Below, in pieces: positions 25,364 through 33,898 of a stretch of 50,849 nt of DNA (positions within the stretch are counted from its first letter, which is position 1; each line of letters opens with the position of its first letter). Both the position numbers and the translations under genes were made by a program. Under the pieces are notes generated by a model. That model made no database searches. It was not told the origin of the DNA and saw nothing but the letters and a program-made list of their open reading frames with translations. Source of the stretch: Acidobacteriota bacterium (GTDB lineage Bacteria > Acidobacteriota > Aminicenantia > Aminicenantales > UBA4085); NCBI GenBank assembly GCA_028749235.1, contig JAQULS010000003.1:1-50849 (forward strand). Reading direction: 5' to 3'.

Positions 25364-25379
25364 GAAATAGGGAATTACG
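25364..25379. repeat. Fragment of the 36189-type palindromic repeat
   Basis: Sixteen bases here (GAAATAGGGAATTACG) are identical to the reverse complement of part of repeat copy A at 36189-36222. They lie in the 121-bp gap between the 607-aa protein and the first RND pump. The rest of the repeat is not preserved, so this looks like a decayed copy. A small inverted repeat, CCTCATAT/ATATGAGG, follows at about 25388-25411. Confidence 0.45.
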
Positions 25380-25451
25380 CATGCTTCCCTCATATGCCAA
25401 CGAATATGAGGACGACTCGGACTCGTCCCCCCTTTTATTGAGGATGGAAAC

Positions 25452-28400
25452 ATGAAAATCATACGCGCCGCGGTCGACCGGCCCGTCACCATCTACATGT
25501 TCTACCTGGCCGTCGTCCTGCTCGGCTTCGTCTCGTTGCGCGAGCTGAGCGTGGACCTTCTGCCCGACATCAGCTATCCGCGCCTTTCGGTCGTGACCCA
25601 TTTTACCGGCGTGGCCCCCGAGGAAATGGAGACCCTGGTCACCCGCCGCCTGGAGTCCTTTGTCAATCGCATTCCCGGCTTGCGCCGGGTCGAGTCGGTC
25701 TCCAAGGAAGGCGTCTCCTACATGACCCTGGAATTCGACTGGGGCACGAATATGGACTTCACCATGCTCCATGCCCGGGAACAACTCGACAGCGCCCGCG
25801 ATGCCCTGCCCGAAGGCGCCGAAACTCCCACCATCATCGCCCTCGACCCGCAAAGCAAGCCGATCATGACCCTGGCCTTGACCGGCGGCCGCAGCCTGCT
25901 CGAGCTCAAGGAATTGGCCGAGGAACTGGTCAAACCTCGACTGGAGCAGGTCGAAGGCATCGGTGCGGCCGAGATCACGGGCGGCGTCGAGCGCGAGATC
26001 CACATCGAGGTCGATCCCGAAAAGCTGAGCCTATACGGTTTGACCATCTCCGACGTGGCTTTGCGGATCGATGCGTTCAACAAGAACCTGCAGGGCGGGA
26101 CGATCCGCAAGGGGACGTTCAAGTACTCCCTGCGGATCGTGGGCCAGTTCGAGTCGCTGGACGAAATCGGCGAGATTGCCGTCAAGACGACGGCCGAGCG
26201 CGGCGTCGTGCGCCTGCGGGACATCGCCCGGGTCGAGGACGGGATCGCCGAGCGCCAGGGGATCACCCGCATCGACGGCCGGGAGAGCATCGGGCTCCTC
26301 ATCCGCAAGGAATCCGGGGCCAACACCGTGAAGGTCACCAAGCTGGCCGCCGCCGTCCTCGACCAGATCCGGCGCGAGACGGAGGGGATCGACATCCGGA
26401 TCGTCAACGAGCAGGCCCGCTCCATCCAGGAGGCCATCGGCGCCGTCCGGGACGAGCTCATCCAGGGCGCCATCCTGGCCTTCCTCACCCTGCTCATCTT
26501 CCTGCAGGAGTGGAAGACGCCGCTGATCATCGACACGGTCATCCCGATCTCGGTCATCGGCGCCTTCTCGCTGCTGTTCTTCAGCAAGGTCTCGATCAAC
26601 ATCATGTCGTTGGGCGGCCTGGCCTTGGGGGTGGGCATGCTCGACGACTGCGCCGTCGTCGTCTCGGAGAACATCTTCCGCCACCGCAGCCTGGGCAAGA
26701 GTCCCGCCCAAGCCGCCCATGACGGAGCCAGCGAGATAGCCGGCGCGGTCATCACGACGGCCTTGACCACGATCGTGGTCTTCCTGCCGGTCATCTACGT
26801 GCACGGCGTCAGCGGACAGCTTTTCAAGGACACCGCGCTGACCGTGACCATTTCGCTCCTCGTTTCCCTGCTCGTCTCGCTGACCCTTTTACCGACGCTG
26901 CAGTCGCGCTCTTTCCGCATCCACGGTCTGGAGCAGAAGAGGGAGAAGGGAGGCGTCCGCCCCCGCTGGACGCGGCCGAGATCGCCGTTCGGCTGGCTAC
27001 TCCTCCCCGTCTTCGGCCTGCGCTGGGTCTTCTATTGGATCATCAGGGGCATCGGTTTCGTATTCGACTTCATCTTCAGCTGGCTGGCCCAGGCGATCGT
27101 CCTCATCGCCAAGCTGGTCTTCTGGCCCCTGAAGCCGGTCCTCAACTTGGTCTTCAAAGGCTTCAACGCCTTTTACGGCCGCTTCACGGCCTGGTACAGC
27201 CGGGCTCTGACCTGGAGTCTGGACCACAAAAGGGCGATCCTGGGCTGGTCGCTCGTCTTCTTCGGCCTCACGTTCGGAATGGGCTTCTTCCTCAAAAGCG
27301 AGCTCATGCCCAAGCTCAAGACGACCAGCTTCGAGATCGGCGTCAAGGCGCCGGTGGATTACTCCCTCGAACAGACTTCCGAGATCGCCGCCGTGCTGGA
27401 GGGCGAGCTGGGCTCCCGGCCCGAGGTCAAAACCGTGATGTCCCAAGTCGGGCTCGTGTCCGGTTTGGAGAGCGCCGATCCCGACGTCTCCCTCAACTCG
27501 GCCCGGTTGTTCGTCGAGGTCGACAAGCCCGACCAGGTCGAAAGCGTGCTGGAGGTCCTGCGCCGGCGGTTGGTATCCTTCCCCGACGTCACCTACACGG
27601 TGTCGAGGGAGCAGACGACCTTGTCCCAATTCCTGGCTTTCAGCGCGGCCGAGATCGGCCTCCGCATCAAGGGCGACGATCTGGAGCGCCTGCGTGAGAT
27701 CTCGGAGACTCTGATGGCCCGCCTGCGGGCCATCCCGGGCATTGTCGATGTGGCCAGCAACTGGGGCGAGGGCAAGCCCGAATTCAAGGTCTCGGTGCGC
27801 CGCGACGCCTTGGAGAAGTATGCCGGGCTGACCCCGGCTTCGCTCGGCGACTTCATCGTCGGGGCCGTCCGCGGGAAAGTCGCCACCCAGTTCAACGAGA
27901 TGGAGAAGAAATACGACATCCTGGTCCGGACCGAGGGGGCGGCGGAACGGAACATCGATGAGCTCCTCGACGAGCCTTTCCCGCTCAACGGCAAGCTCAT
28001 TCCCCTGCGCGAGCTGGTGGCCGCGGAGGTCGTGCGCGGGCCCAAGGAAATCCGGCGTGAGAACCAGGGCCGCGAGGTCCTGGTCACGGCCGGCCTGCGG
28101 GGCGTCAAGATCAGCCAGGCCGCGCCGGCCGTGGCCAAGGCGATCAAGGCCATCGATCTCCCGTCGGACTACCGGATCGTCTTCGGCGGCGAACGGGAGG
28201 AGATGAACAAGTCGTTCAAAAGTCTGATGTTCGCCCTCTTGTTGGCGGCTTTGCTGACCTACATGATCATGGCCGCCCAGTTCGAGTCGCTCCTTCACCC
28301 CTTCCTGGTCATGTTCACCATTCCCATGGGAGTCGCGGGCGCCATCGTGGCCCTGGTCCTGACCGGCCAGACGATCAACGTCATATCCATCATCGGGCTG

Positions 28401-28712
28401 GTCGTCCTGATCGGGCTGGTCGTCGACGACGCCACCGTCGAGGTCGACTACACCAACCTCCTGCGCAAGCAGGGCAAGGCCCTGCGCCCCGCGGTCCACG
28501 AGGCTTGTATGACCCGCCTGCGGCCCATCCTGATCGCATCCTTCTCGACCATCTTCGGGCTCCTGCCGATGGCCCTGGGCCTGGAGAACGGCGGCGAGCT
28601 GATGCGGCCCCTCGGCGTGGTCGTCTTAAGCGGCATGACCTTCTCGACCCTCCTGACCCTCATCCTCATCCCGGTCATGTACGAAGCGGTGGAGAAGCGG
28701 AAACGGCCATGA
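25452..28712 (+). CDS. RND (HAE1/AcrB-type) efflux pump subunit 1, 1086 aa
   Basis: This is an inner-membrane, proton-driven pump with the RND layout: TM1, a large periplasmic loop, TM2-6, a central cytoplasmic stretch, TM7, a second loop and TM8-12. The N-terminus AVDRPVTIYMFYLAVVLLGFVSL and the motif SVSKEGVSYMTLEFDWGTNMD are family-typical. TM4 reads GVGMLDDCAVVV and keeps both acidic residues (Asp398, Asp399). TM10 reads GLVVDDATVEVDY, with Asp992-Asp993 where AcrB has Lys940-Asn941. An extra hydrophobic or amphipathic stretch lies between TM6 and TM7 (about residues 510-580, rich in Phe/Trp). It overlaps the second pump gene by four bases (ATGA). The substrate is unknown. Confidence 0.92.
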   Translation: MKIIRAAVDRPVTIYMFYLAVVLLGFVSLRELSVDLLPDISYPRLSVVTHFTGVAPEEMETLVTRRLESFVNRIPGLRRVESVSKEGVSYMTLEFDWGTNMDFTMLHAREQLDSARDALPEGAETPTIIALDPQSKPIMTLALTGGRSLLELKELAEELVKPRLEQVEGIGAAEITGGVEREIHIEVDPEKLSLYGLTISDVALRIDAFNKNLQGGTIRKGTFKYSLRIVGQFESLDEIGEIAVKTTAERGVVRLRDIARVEDGIAERQGITRIDGRESIGLLIRKESGANTVKVTKLAAAVLDQIRRETEGIDIRIVNEQARSIQEAIGAVRDELIQGAILAFLTLLIFLQEWKTPLIIDTVIPISVIGAFSLLFFSKVSINIMSLGGLALGVGMLDDCAVVVSENIFRHRSLGKSPAQAAHDGASEIAGAVITTALTTIVVFLPVIYVHGVSGQLFKDTALTVTISLLVSLLVSLTLLPTLQSRSFRIHGLEQKREKGGVRPRWTRPRSPFGWLLLPVFGLRWVFYWIIRGIGFVFDFIFSWLAQAIVLIAKLVFWPLKPVLNLVFKGFNAFYGRFTAWYSRALTWSLDHKRAILGWSLVFFGLTFGMGFFLKSELMPKLKTTSFEIGVKAPVDYSLEQTSEIAAVLEGELGSRPEVKTVMSQVGLVSGLESADPDVSLNSARLFVEVDKPDQVESVLEVLRRRLVSFPDVTYTVSREQTTLSQFLAFSAAEIGLRIKGDDLERLREISETLMARLRAIPGIVDVASNWGEGKPEFKVSVRRDALEKYAGLTPASLGDFIVGAVRGKVATQFNEMEKKYDILVRTEGAAERNIDELLDEPFPLNGKLIPLRELVAAEVVRGPKEIRRENQGREVLVTAGLRGVKISQAAPAVAKAIKAIDLPSDYRIVFGGEREEMNKSFKSLMFALLLAALLTYMIMAAQFESLLHPFLVMFTIPMGVAGAIVALVLTGQTINVISIIGLVVLIGLVVDDATVEVDYTNLLRKQGKALRPAVHEACMTRLRPILIASFSTIFGLLPMALGLENGGELMRPLGVVVLSGMTFSTLLTLILIPVMYEAVEKRKRP

Positions 28713-31700
28713 AGGCGCTGATCGAACGTCCGATCGCGACCGCGATGATCTTCCTCGCCCTGCTCGTCCTGGGCGTCTACTCCTTCCTCAACACGCCGCT
28801 CGAGCTGGCGCCCAAGGAGGAGTTCCCGCGGCTCGATATCACGACGGCCTGGTCGAGCGTGCCGCCCGAGATCATCCAAACCCAGGTCACGGCCCCGCTC
28901 GAGGAGGCCTGCGCGGCGGTCAAGGGAGTGACCAAGATCAGCTCGACATCGCAAACGGGTTCCAGCACGATCACCCTGGAGTTCGACCCCAAGACGAACA
29001 TGGACTTCGCCCATCTGGCCCTACGAGAGGAACTGGCCAAAGCCCGCGGCCTCCTGCCGGAAGGCGTCCGCCCCTCGGTCGAGCCCTATGTGCCCGAAGA
29101 TTTCCGGATCAATGCCTTCTTGCGCATGAACATTTCGGGACCCTATACCCTGCAGCGTCTGCGCGAGCTGGTCAACGACAAGCTGGTGCTGGGCCTCGGC
29201 GGGATCAAGGGGATATCCAAGGTCGTGATCAGCGGCGGAGCGGAGGCCGAGGTCCTGATCGTTCTGAACAAGAAGGCCATGAAATCCTTCAACCTCCAGC
29301 CGTACCTGGTTCGGCTGGCCCTGGCCAATCGCATCAGGACCTATCTGACGGGCCGGGTCCGCAAGGGCGAGCAGGAGTATCTGTTCAAGTATGCCGACGC
29401 CGTGAACAGCCTGCAGGAAATCCGGGACACGATCGTGGCCGACGCGGGCGGGCATCCAATCCGGATCCGAGACGTGGCCGAGGTCTCGATCTCCTACGGC
29501 GAGGTCTATTCCATTTCGCGCATCAACGGCCAGCCGACCGTCAGCCTGACCCTGGTCAAGGAAAAGGGGGCCAACACCCTGCGGGTCGCCGGCCAGGCCA
29601 AGGCGGTCCTGGAGAGGATCAAGAAGGAGCTGCCGTCCAACCTGGCCTTCAAGACCGTGGACGATGAGAGCGAGGAGATCCGCAAGAACTTGGCCGATCT
29701 TTACCGCCTGGCCGGGATCATCACGGCGATCATCTTCATCATGGTCTTCATCGTCCTGCGGCGGATCCTGCCGTCCCTCCTTATCCTGTCGTCGATCGCC
29801 TTCTCGGTCGTCATCACCTTCAACCTGATCTACCTGTTCAAGGTCTCGATGAACATGCTGACCCTGGGCGCCCTGGCCCTGGGCTTCGGGATGTTCGTGG
29901 ACAACTCCATCGTCGTCTTCGACAACATCCTCCGGCTTCGCGAGCGGGGGATGTCGGCCAAGGAAGCGGCCGCCCAGGGGCCCAAGGAGGTCTTCGTCGC
30001 GGTCCTGGCTTCCACCCTGACGACCGTGGCGGTCTTCTGCAGCTTTCCGTTCTTCCAGGGCAAGCTCAAGATCTACTACCTGCCGCTGGCCATCGTCATC
30101 ACCTCGGCCCTGCTGGCCTCCCTGCTGGTGTCCTACACCCTCATCCCGGCCCTGGCGCCGCGTTTTCTGGGCGATCGCCGGAAGAAAAAAGCCAAACCGC
30201 CGCGGCCGGCCAAGGGCGACGGCCGCTGGCTGCGTTTTCTGATCCGTCGCCCGCTCGAGGTCCTGTTGGTCGTCGTTTTCATCTTGGGCGGGACCTACAA
30301 ATGGTTCCGTTCCGAAGTCTCGATCGGCGACTGGTCGCCCTGGTCCATGCACGAATACCTGTATATCTCGATCGGCATGCCGGCGGGAACCGATATCGCC
30401 CGGACGGACGAAGCCATCCGGGCCTTTGAGGACAAGGTTCTGGAACAGCCCTACGCCAAGGACACGGAAATGAACACCGATGTCGTCGCGGAATCGGCGT
30501 ATCTGCGGATCGAATTTCCTCCCGAGATCGAGCGGTCGGCCTACCCCTACATGCTCAAGGAGGAGCTCATCCAGCTGGCAACCCAGTTCGCCGGGATGAA
30601 CCTCTACGTCAGCGGCTTCGACCAGAACTCCTATGCCTCGAGCATGGGCACCGGGACGATGTACGGCTCGCGGATCAAATTTACGGGCTACAACCTGAAG
30701 AAGCTCAAGGAGATCACGGCCGATCTGATCAAGACGATCAAGCGCAACCCGCGGGTCAAGGAGGCCCAGACAACGTCCAGCCGCTACGGCTGGTACCGCG
30801 GCGACACCTTCGAGAACATCCTCAAGATCGACAAGGCGGCCCTTCGCCAATACGACATCGACGCGACCGATCTCTATTATCATCTGCAAACCCTCATCCA
30901 GGGCAGGTTCGAAGGCCAGTCGCGCATCATCTCCTCTGGCAAGGAGATCATGGTCAACGTCAAATTCCCGGAAGCCGAGACGCTCGACCTGCGCGGCTTG
31001 CAGGAGACGATGATCCGGACCCGGAGCGGGAAGTACCTGCGGCTGGGCGAGATCGCGACCCACCAGGAGATCCCCATCGCCGGCTCGATCGACCGCGAGA
31101 ACCAGCAGTTTCAGCTGACGCTGATGTGGGAATTCCGCGGTCCGGCCAAGGCCGAGGAGCGATATCGTAAGGGCGTCTTCGCCAGCTTGAGCCTGCCGCC
31201 GGGGTTCAAGGCCGAGCTCGACGAGGGCTACCGGATGACGTCCAAGGAGAAGAAGCAGATCTATGCCGCCCTGGGCGTTTCGATCGTCATCATCTTCATG
31301 ATCCTGGCCGCGCTTTACGAGTCGTTCATCCAGCCTTTCTTCATCCTTCTGGCGGTGCCGCTGTCGCTCATCGGGGTCTGGCTGGCCTTCATCGTGGCCG
31401 GCTGGAACTTCGACGCCTCGGCGTATATCGGCGTCATCCTGCTCAACGGCATCGTCGTCAACAACGCCATCCTGCTCGTCGACCAAATCAATTTAAGGCG
31501 AAGCCGGGGAATGCCGCTTCTGGAGGCGACCGTACAGGGGACGAGGGACCGGATCCGGCCGATCCTGATGACGACCGGGACGACGGTTTTCGGCATGCTG
31601 CCGATGCTGCTCCTCGTGGCGGATGAGGGCAACAAGCGCCAGATCTGGACCTCGCTGGCCCTGTGCACGGTCGGGGGGCTGGTCACGTCGGCCTTCGCCA

Positions 31701-31786
31701 TCCTGGCCGTGGTTCCGGTCTTCTACGTCCACGGTGAAAAGATACGGGGCTGGGCGGCCCGCCTTGTGGCCGGCCTCAAGAAATAG
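28709..31786 (+). CDS. RND (HAE1/AcrB-type) efflux pump subunit 2, 1025 aa
   Basis: This is a second, clearly different RND subunit starting at ATG 28709, which overlaps the stop of subunit 1; the longer frame back to 28505 is a shadow. Family features are IERPIATAMIFLALLVLGVYSF at TM1, the duplicated large loops and a C-terminal TM8-12 block. TM4 reads GFGMFVDNSIVVFDN, so only Asp398 is acidic (position 399 is Asn). TM10 reads GIVVNNAILLVD, with Asn918-Asn919 replacing the Lys-Asn of AcrB. Two adjacent unequal subunits recall MdtB/MdtC, which work as a heterotrimer. Its stop codon TAG is formed at the edge of a palindromic element. The efflux set lacks a visible dedicated regulator other than the upstream ECF pair. 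Confidence 0.92.
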   Translation: MKALIERPIATAMIFLALLVLGVYSFLNTPLELAPKEEFPRLDITTAWSSVPPEIIQTQVTAPLEEACAAVKGVTKISSTSQTGSSTITLEFDPKTNMDFAHLALREELAKARGLLPEGVRPSVEPYVPEDFRINAFLRMNISGPYTLQRLRELVNDKLVLGLGGIKGISKVVISGGAEAEVLIVLNKKAMKSFNLQPYLVRLALANRIRTYLTGRVRKGEQEYLFKYADAVNSLQEIRDTIVADAGGHPIRIRDVAEVSISYGEVYSISRINGQPTVSLTLVKEKGANTLRVAGQAKAVLERIKKELPSNLAFKTVDDESEEIRKNLADLYRLAGIITAIIFIMVFIVLRRILPSLLILSSIAFSVVITFNLIYLFKVSMNMLTLGALALGFGMFVDNSIVVFDNILRLRERGMSAKEAAAQGPKEVFVAVLASTLTTVAVFCSFPFFQGKLKIYYLPLAIVITSALLASLLVSYTLIPALAPRFLGDRRKKKAKPPRPAKGDGRWLRFLIRRPLEVLLVVVFILGGTYKWFRSEVSIGDWSPWSMHEYLYISIGMPAGTDIARTDEAIRAFEDKVLEQPYAKDTEMNTDVVAESAYLRIEFPPEIERSAYPYMLKEELIQLATQFAGMNLYVSGFDQNSYASSMGTGTMYGSRIKFTGYNLKKLKEITADLIKTIKRNPRVKEAQTTSSRYGWYRGDTFENILKIDKAALRQYDIDATDLYYHLQTLIQGRFEGQSRIISSGKEIMVNVKFPEAETLDLRGLQETMIRTRSGKYLRLGEIATHQEIPIAGSIDRENQQFQLTLMWEFRGPAKAEERYRKGVFASLSLPPGFKAELDEGYRMTSKEKKQIYAALGVSIVIIFMILAALYESFIQPFFILLAVPLSLIGVWLAFIVAGWNFDASAYIGVILLNGIVVNNAILLVDQINLRRSRGMPLLEATVQGTRDRIRPILMTTGTTVFGMLPMLLLVADEGNKRQIWTSLALCTVGGLVTSAFAILAVVPVFYVHGEKIRGWAARLVAGLKK

Positions 31787-31856
31787 GGGTACAGTTACCT
31801 TTTTCCGTTTGTCCAGCCGGTTTCTCGGGGAAAAAAGTAACTGTACCCCATTTCTT
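31778..31856. repeat. REP-like palindromic element 2
   Basis: The arms 31778-31806 and 31829-31856 are near-perfect reverse complements, with one mismatch and one single-base gap over about 28 bp. The core is GGGGTACAGTTAC. The left arm contains the TAG stop of RND subunit 2. It shares the TAGGGGT(C/A) foot and placement with element 1 at 6961, but not the rest of the sequence. It may also serve as the terminator of the long operon. Confidence 0.75.
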
Positions 31857-31869
31857 GACCTTCAAGGGC

Positions 31870-31888
31870 GTTCATCGTATAGATGAAC
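31870..31888 (+). promoter_or_regulatory. Inverted repeat directly before the desulfhydrase start
   Basis: GTTCATC-GTATA-GATGAAC is a 7-bp-arm inverted repeat ending two bases before the ATG at 31891. No ribosome site is visible, so the hairpin may control translation or mark an operator. Confidence 0.35.
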
Positions 31889-31890
31889 CC

Positions 31891-32949
31891 ATGACGCCTG
31901 ACAAAAAGACCGCCCTTCTCGAACGAATCGCCGCCTATCCGCGCCAAGATCTCATCCACCGGCCGACGCCGATGCGTAAGCTCGAACGCATGACGGCCGA
32001 ACTGGGCGGGCCGGAGATCTGGATCAAGCGCGACGACCTGACCGGGATGGCTTTCGGGGGCAATAAATCCCGCAAGCTCGAGTTCATCATGCCGGATGTC
32101 TTGGCCAAGAAGGCGGACGTCCTGGTCACCTGGGCCAGCCTGCAATCGAACTGGGCCATGCAGACGGCGGCCGCCTGCGTCCGGTACGGCGTCCAACCCG
32201 TCCTGGTCCTGTTCAAGACCTACGATTTGCCGCCCGAGCCTGATGGGAACATCCTGCTGGATAGGCTGCTGGGAGCCGAGATCCGTTTTAAAGAGGCCGG
32301 CAAGGGCAAGCTGGTGACACAAGCCGGCGCCTTGGCGGCGGTCGAGGAAGTCGCGGCGGAATACCGGGCCGCGGGCAAGAACGTTTATGTCATCCCCGTC
32401 GGCGGCTCGGTCCCCGCGGCCGATATGGACCGTCCGCTGGGCGCGGTCGCCTACGTCGCGGCTTTTGCCGAGATGCTGGAGCAGACGCGGGCCGCGGGAT
32501 TCACTCCCGATGCCGTCGTCCATTCGACGGGCTCGGGCTCAACTCAGGCCGGACTGCTTCTGGGCGCCCGCGTCCTATCGCCGGCTACGCGCGTCGTCGG
32601 CATCAGCGTCTCGGACTCCAAGGACGCGTTCACGGAAATCGTCCGCGAGGTCGTTGAGGCCACGGAGCGCGAACTCGGGACCGACCCGGTCAAGGCACCG
32701 AAGGACATCCTCGTCTTCGACGAGTATATCCGGGACGGCTACGGGATCGTCAATAAAGAAGTGGCCGACATCATCCGGCGCGTGTTCCGGGCCGAGGGCA
32801 TCGTCCTCGATCCGGTCTATACGTCCAAAGCCTTCATCGGCCTTGTCGATCTGATCGCCCGCGGCTACTTCAAGAGAGGGGAGCGGGTCGTCTTCTTTCA
32901 CACCGGCGGCACGCCGGCGCTCTTTCCCAACCGCGCCTTTCTCGTCTGA
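31891..32949 (+). CDS. PLP-dependent D-cysteine desulfhydrase / ACC deaminase-like enzyme
   Basis: This 352-residue fold-type II PLP enzyme releases ammonia from its substrate. In this family that is D-cysteine (to pyruvate, sulfide and ammonia) or, less often, 1-aminocyclopropane-1-carboxylate. The Schiff-base Lys59 lies in GGNKSRKLEF, the Ser/Asn region is WASLQSNWAMQTAAA, the phosphate loop is HSTGSGSTQAGL, and the C-terminal FFHTGGTPALF is characteristic. The length is typical. The ATG at 31891 is preferred over a TTG at 31855 that lies inside the palindrome. It is a single gene that ends one base before hflC on the opposite strand. The exact substrate is not fixed by the motifs. Confidence 0.82.
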   Translation: MTPDKKTALLERIAAYPRQDLIHRPTPMRKLERMTAELGGPEIWIKRDDLTGMAFGGNKSRKLEFIMPDVLAKKADVLVTWASLQSNWAMQTAAACVRYGVQPVLVLFKTYDLPPEPDGNILLDRLLGAEIRFKEAGKGKLVTQAGALAAVEEVAAEYRAAGKNVYVIPVGGSVPAADMDRPLGAVAYVAAFAEMLEQTRAAGFTPDAVVHSTGSGSTQAGLLLGARVLSPATRVVGISVSDSKDAFTEIVREVVEATERELGTDPVKAPKDILVFDEYIRDGYGIVNKEVADIIRRVFRAEGIVLDPVYTSKAFIGLVDLIARGYFKRGERVVFFHTGGTPALFPNRAFLV

Positions 32950-32950
32950 A

Positions 32951-33898
32951 TTATCGGCCGCTGCTGTTGTTCAGATACTTCAGGAATTCGTTGTCCGTCC
33001 CCAGCAGAAGCCAAGTCTCCTTGGTCAGGCTGGTCCGGTAGGTGTCGAGCGACTTCATGAAAGCGTAGAACTCGGGGTCCAGGTTGTAGGCCAGGGCGTA
33101 GATCTTCGTCGCTTCGGCGTCGGCCTTGCCCTTGACCTCCTGCGCCGTGCGGTAAGCTTCGGACTGGATCCGTTTCAGCTCCCGCTCCTTCTGGCCGCGG
33201 ATCTCGGCGCTCTTGCCGTCGCCTTCGGAGCGGTACTTGGAGGCGATTCTCTTGCGCTCGGCGATCATCCGGTCGAAGACCTTGCGCTGGACCTCGTCGA
33301 CGTAATTGACCCGCTTGATCCGGACGTCCCTGAGCTCAACCCCGAACTGGGGAGTGATCTTGGACGCGTTCAGGAGAATGAGGGCGGCCAGTTTCTCGCG
33401 GCCGGTTTCGATCTTGCTGGTGACTTCGGAGAAGTTCAACAGGGCCGAGTCCTCGGAGACCTCGAAGGGCCTGTTGGTGGAACGCACGACCTCGATCAGG
33501 TCGAACTTGGCGATGGTGTTGCGCGTCTCGCCGTCGACGATGTCGTCCAGGCGGGAATGGGCGCCGCGCTCGTCGTTGACCCGTTGGAAGAAGACCAGGG
33601 GATCGCTGATCCGCCAGCGGCAGTAGGTGTCGACCCAGATGTACTTCTTGTCCCGGGTCGGGATCTCGTTGGGATCGCCGTCCCACTCCAGCCAGCGCTT
33701 CTCGAAGAAGTTGGCCTTCTGGATGAAGGGCATCTTGAAGTGGACGCCGGGCTTGGTGACGGCGCCGCCGATCGGCTCGCCGAACTGGGTCACCACGACC
33801 TGGTTCATCTCCGTGACGACGTAGACCGAGCCGGCCAGCAGGAGAAGAACAACCAGGGCCAGGCCGCCCAACAGGATATTCCGCGTTCGGGCGTTCAC
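32951..33898 (-). CDS. hflC: HflC, regulatory subunit of the FtsH protease complex
   Basis: This 315-residue SPFH/prohibitin-family protein has one N-terminal membrane helix (NILLGGLALVVLLLLAGSVYVV) and a periplasmic SPFH domain. The domain begins VVTEMNQVVVTQFGEPIGG and includes KRWLEWDGDPNEIPTRDKK. A coiled-coil follows, rich in Glu/Lys/Arg (RIASKYRSEGDGKSAEIRGQ). It forms a ring with HflK that controls FtsH access to membrane substrates. The GTG start at 33898 overlaps the hflK stop (GTGA) and has GGAGGTG upstream; the much longer open frame to 34507 is a shadow of hflK. It ends one base from the convergent desulfhydrase gene. Confidence 0.92.
   Translation of the reverse strand: MNARTRNILLGGLALVVLLLLAGSVYVVTEMNQVVVTQFGEPIGGAVTKPGVHFKMPFIQKANFFEKRWLEWDGDPNEIPTRDKKYIWVDTYCRWRISDPLVFFQRVNDERGAHSRLDDIVDGETRNTIAKFDLIEVVRSTNRPFEVSEDSALLNFSEVTSKIETGREKLAALILLNASKITPQFGVELRDVRIKRVNYVDEVQRKVFDRMIAERKRIASKYRSEGDGKSAEIRGQKERELKRIQSEAYRTAQEVKGKADAEATKIYALAYNLDPEFYAFMKSLDTYRTSLTKETWLLLGTDNEFLKYLNNSSGR

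Noticed and set aside
29021-31486. An 821-codon open frame on the minus strand opposite RND pump 2
   Set aside because: It is a mirror of the GC-rich RND gene: low-complexity Asp/Gln/Gly/Arg composition, no motif, no ribosome site. The plus-strand gene has full family motifs.
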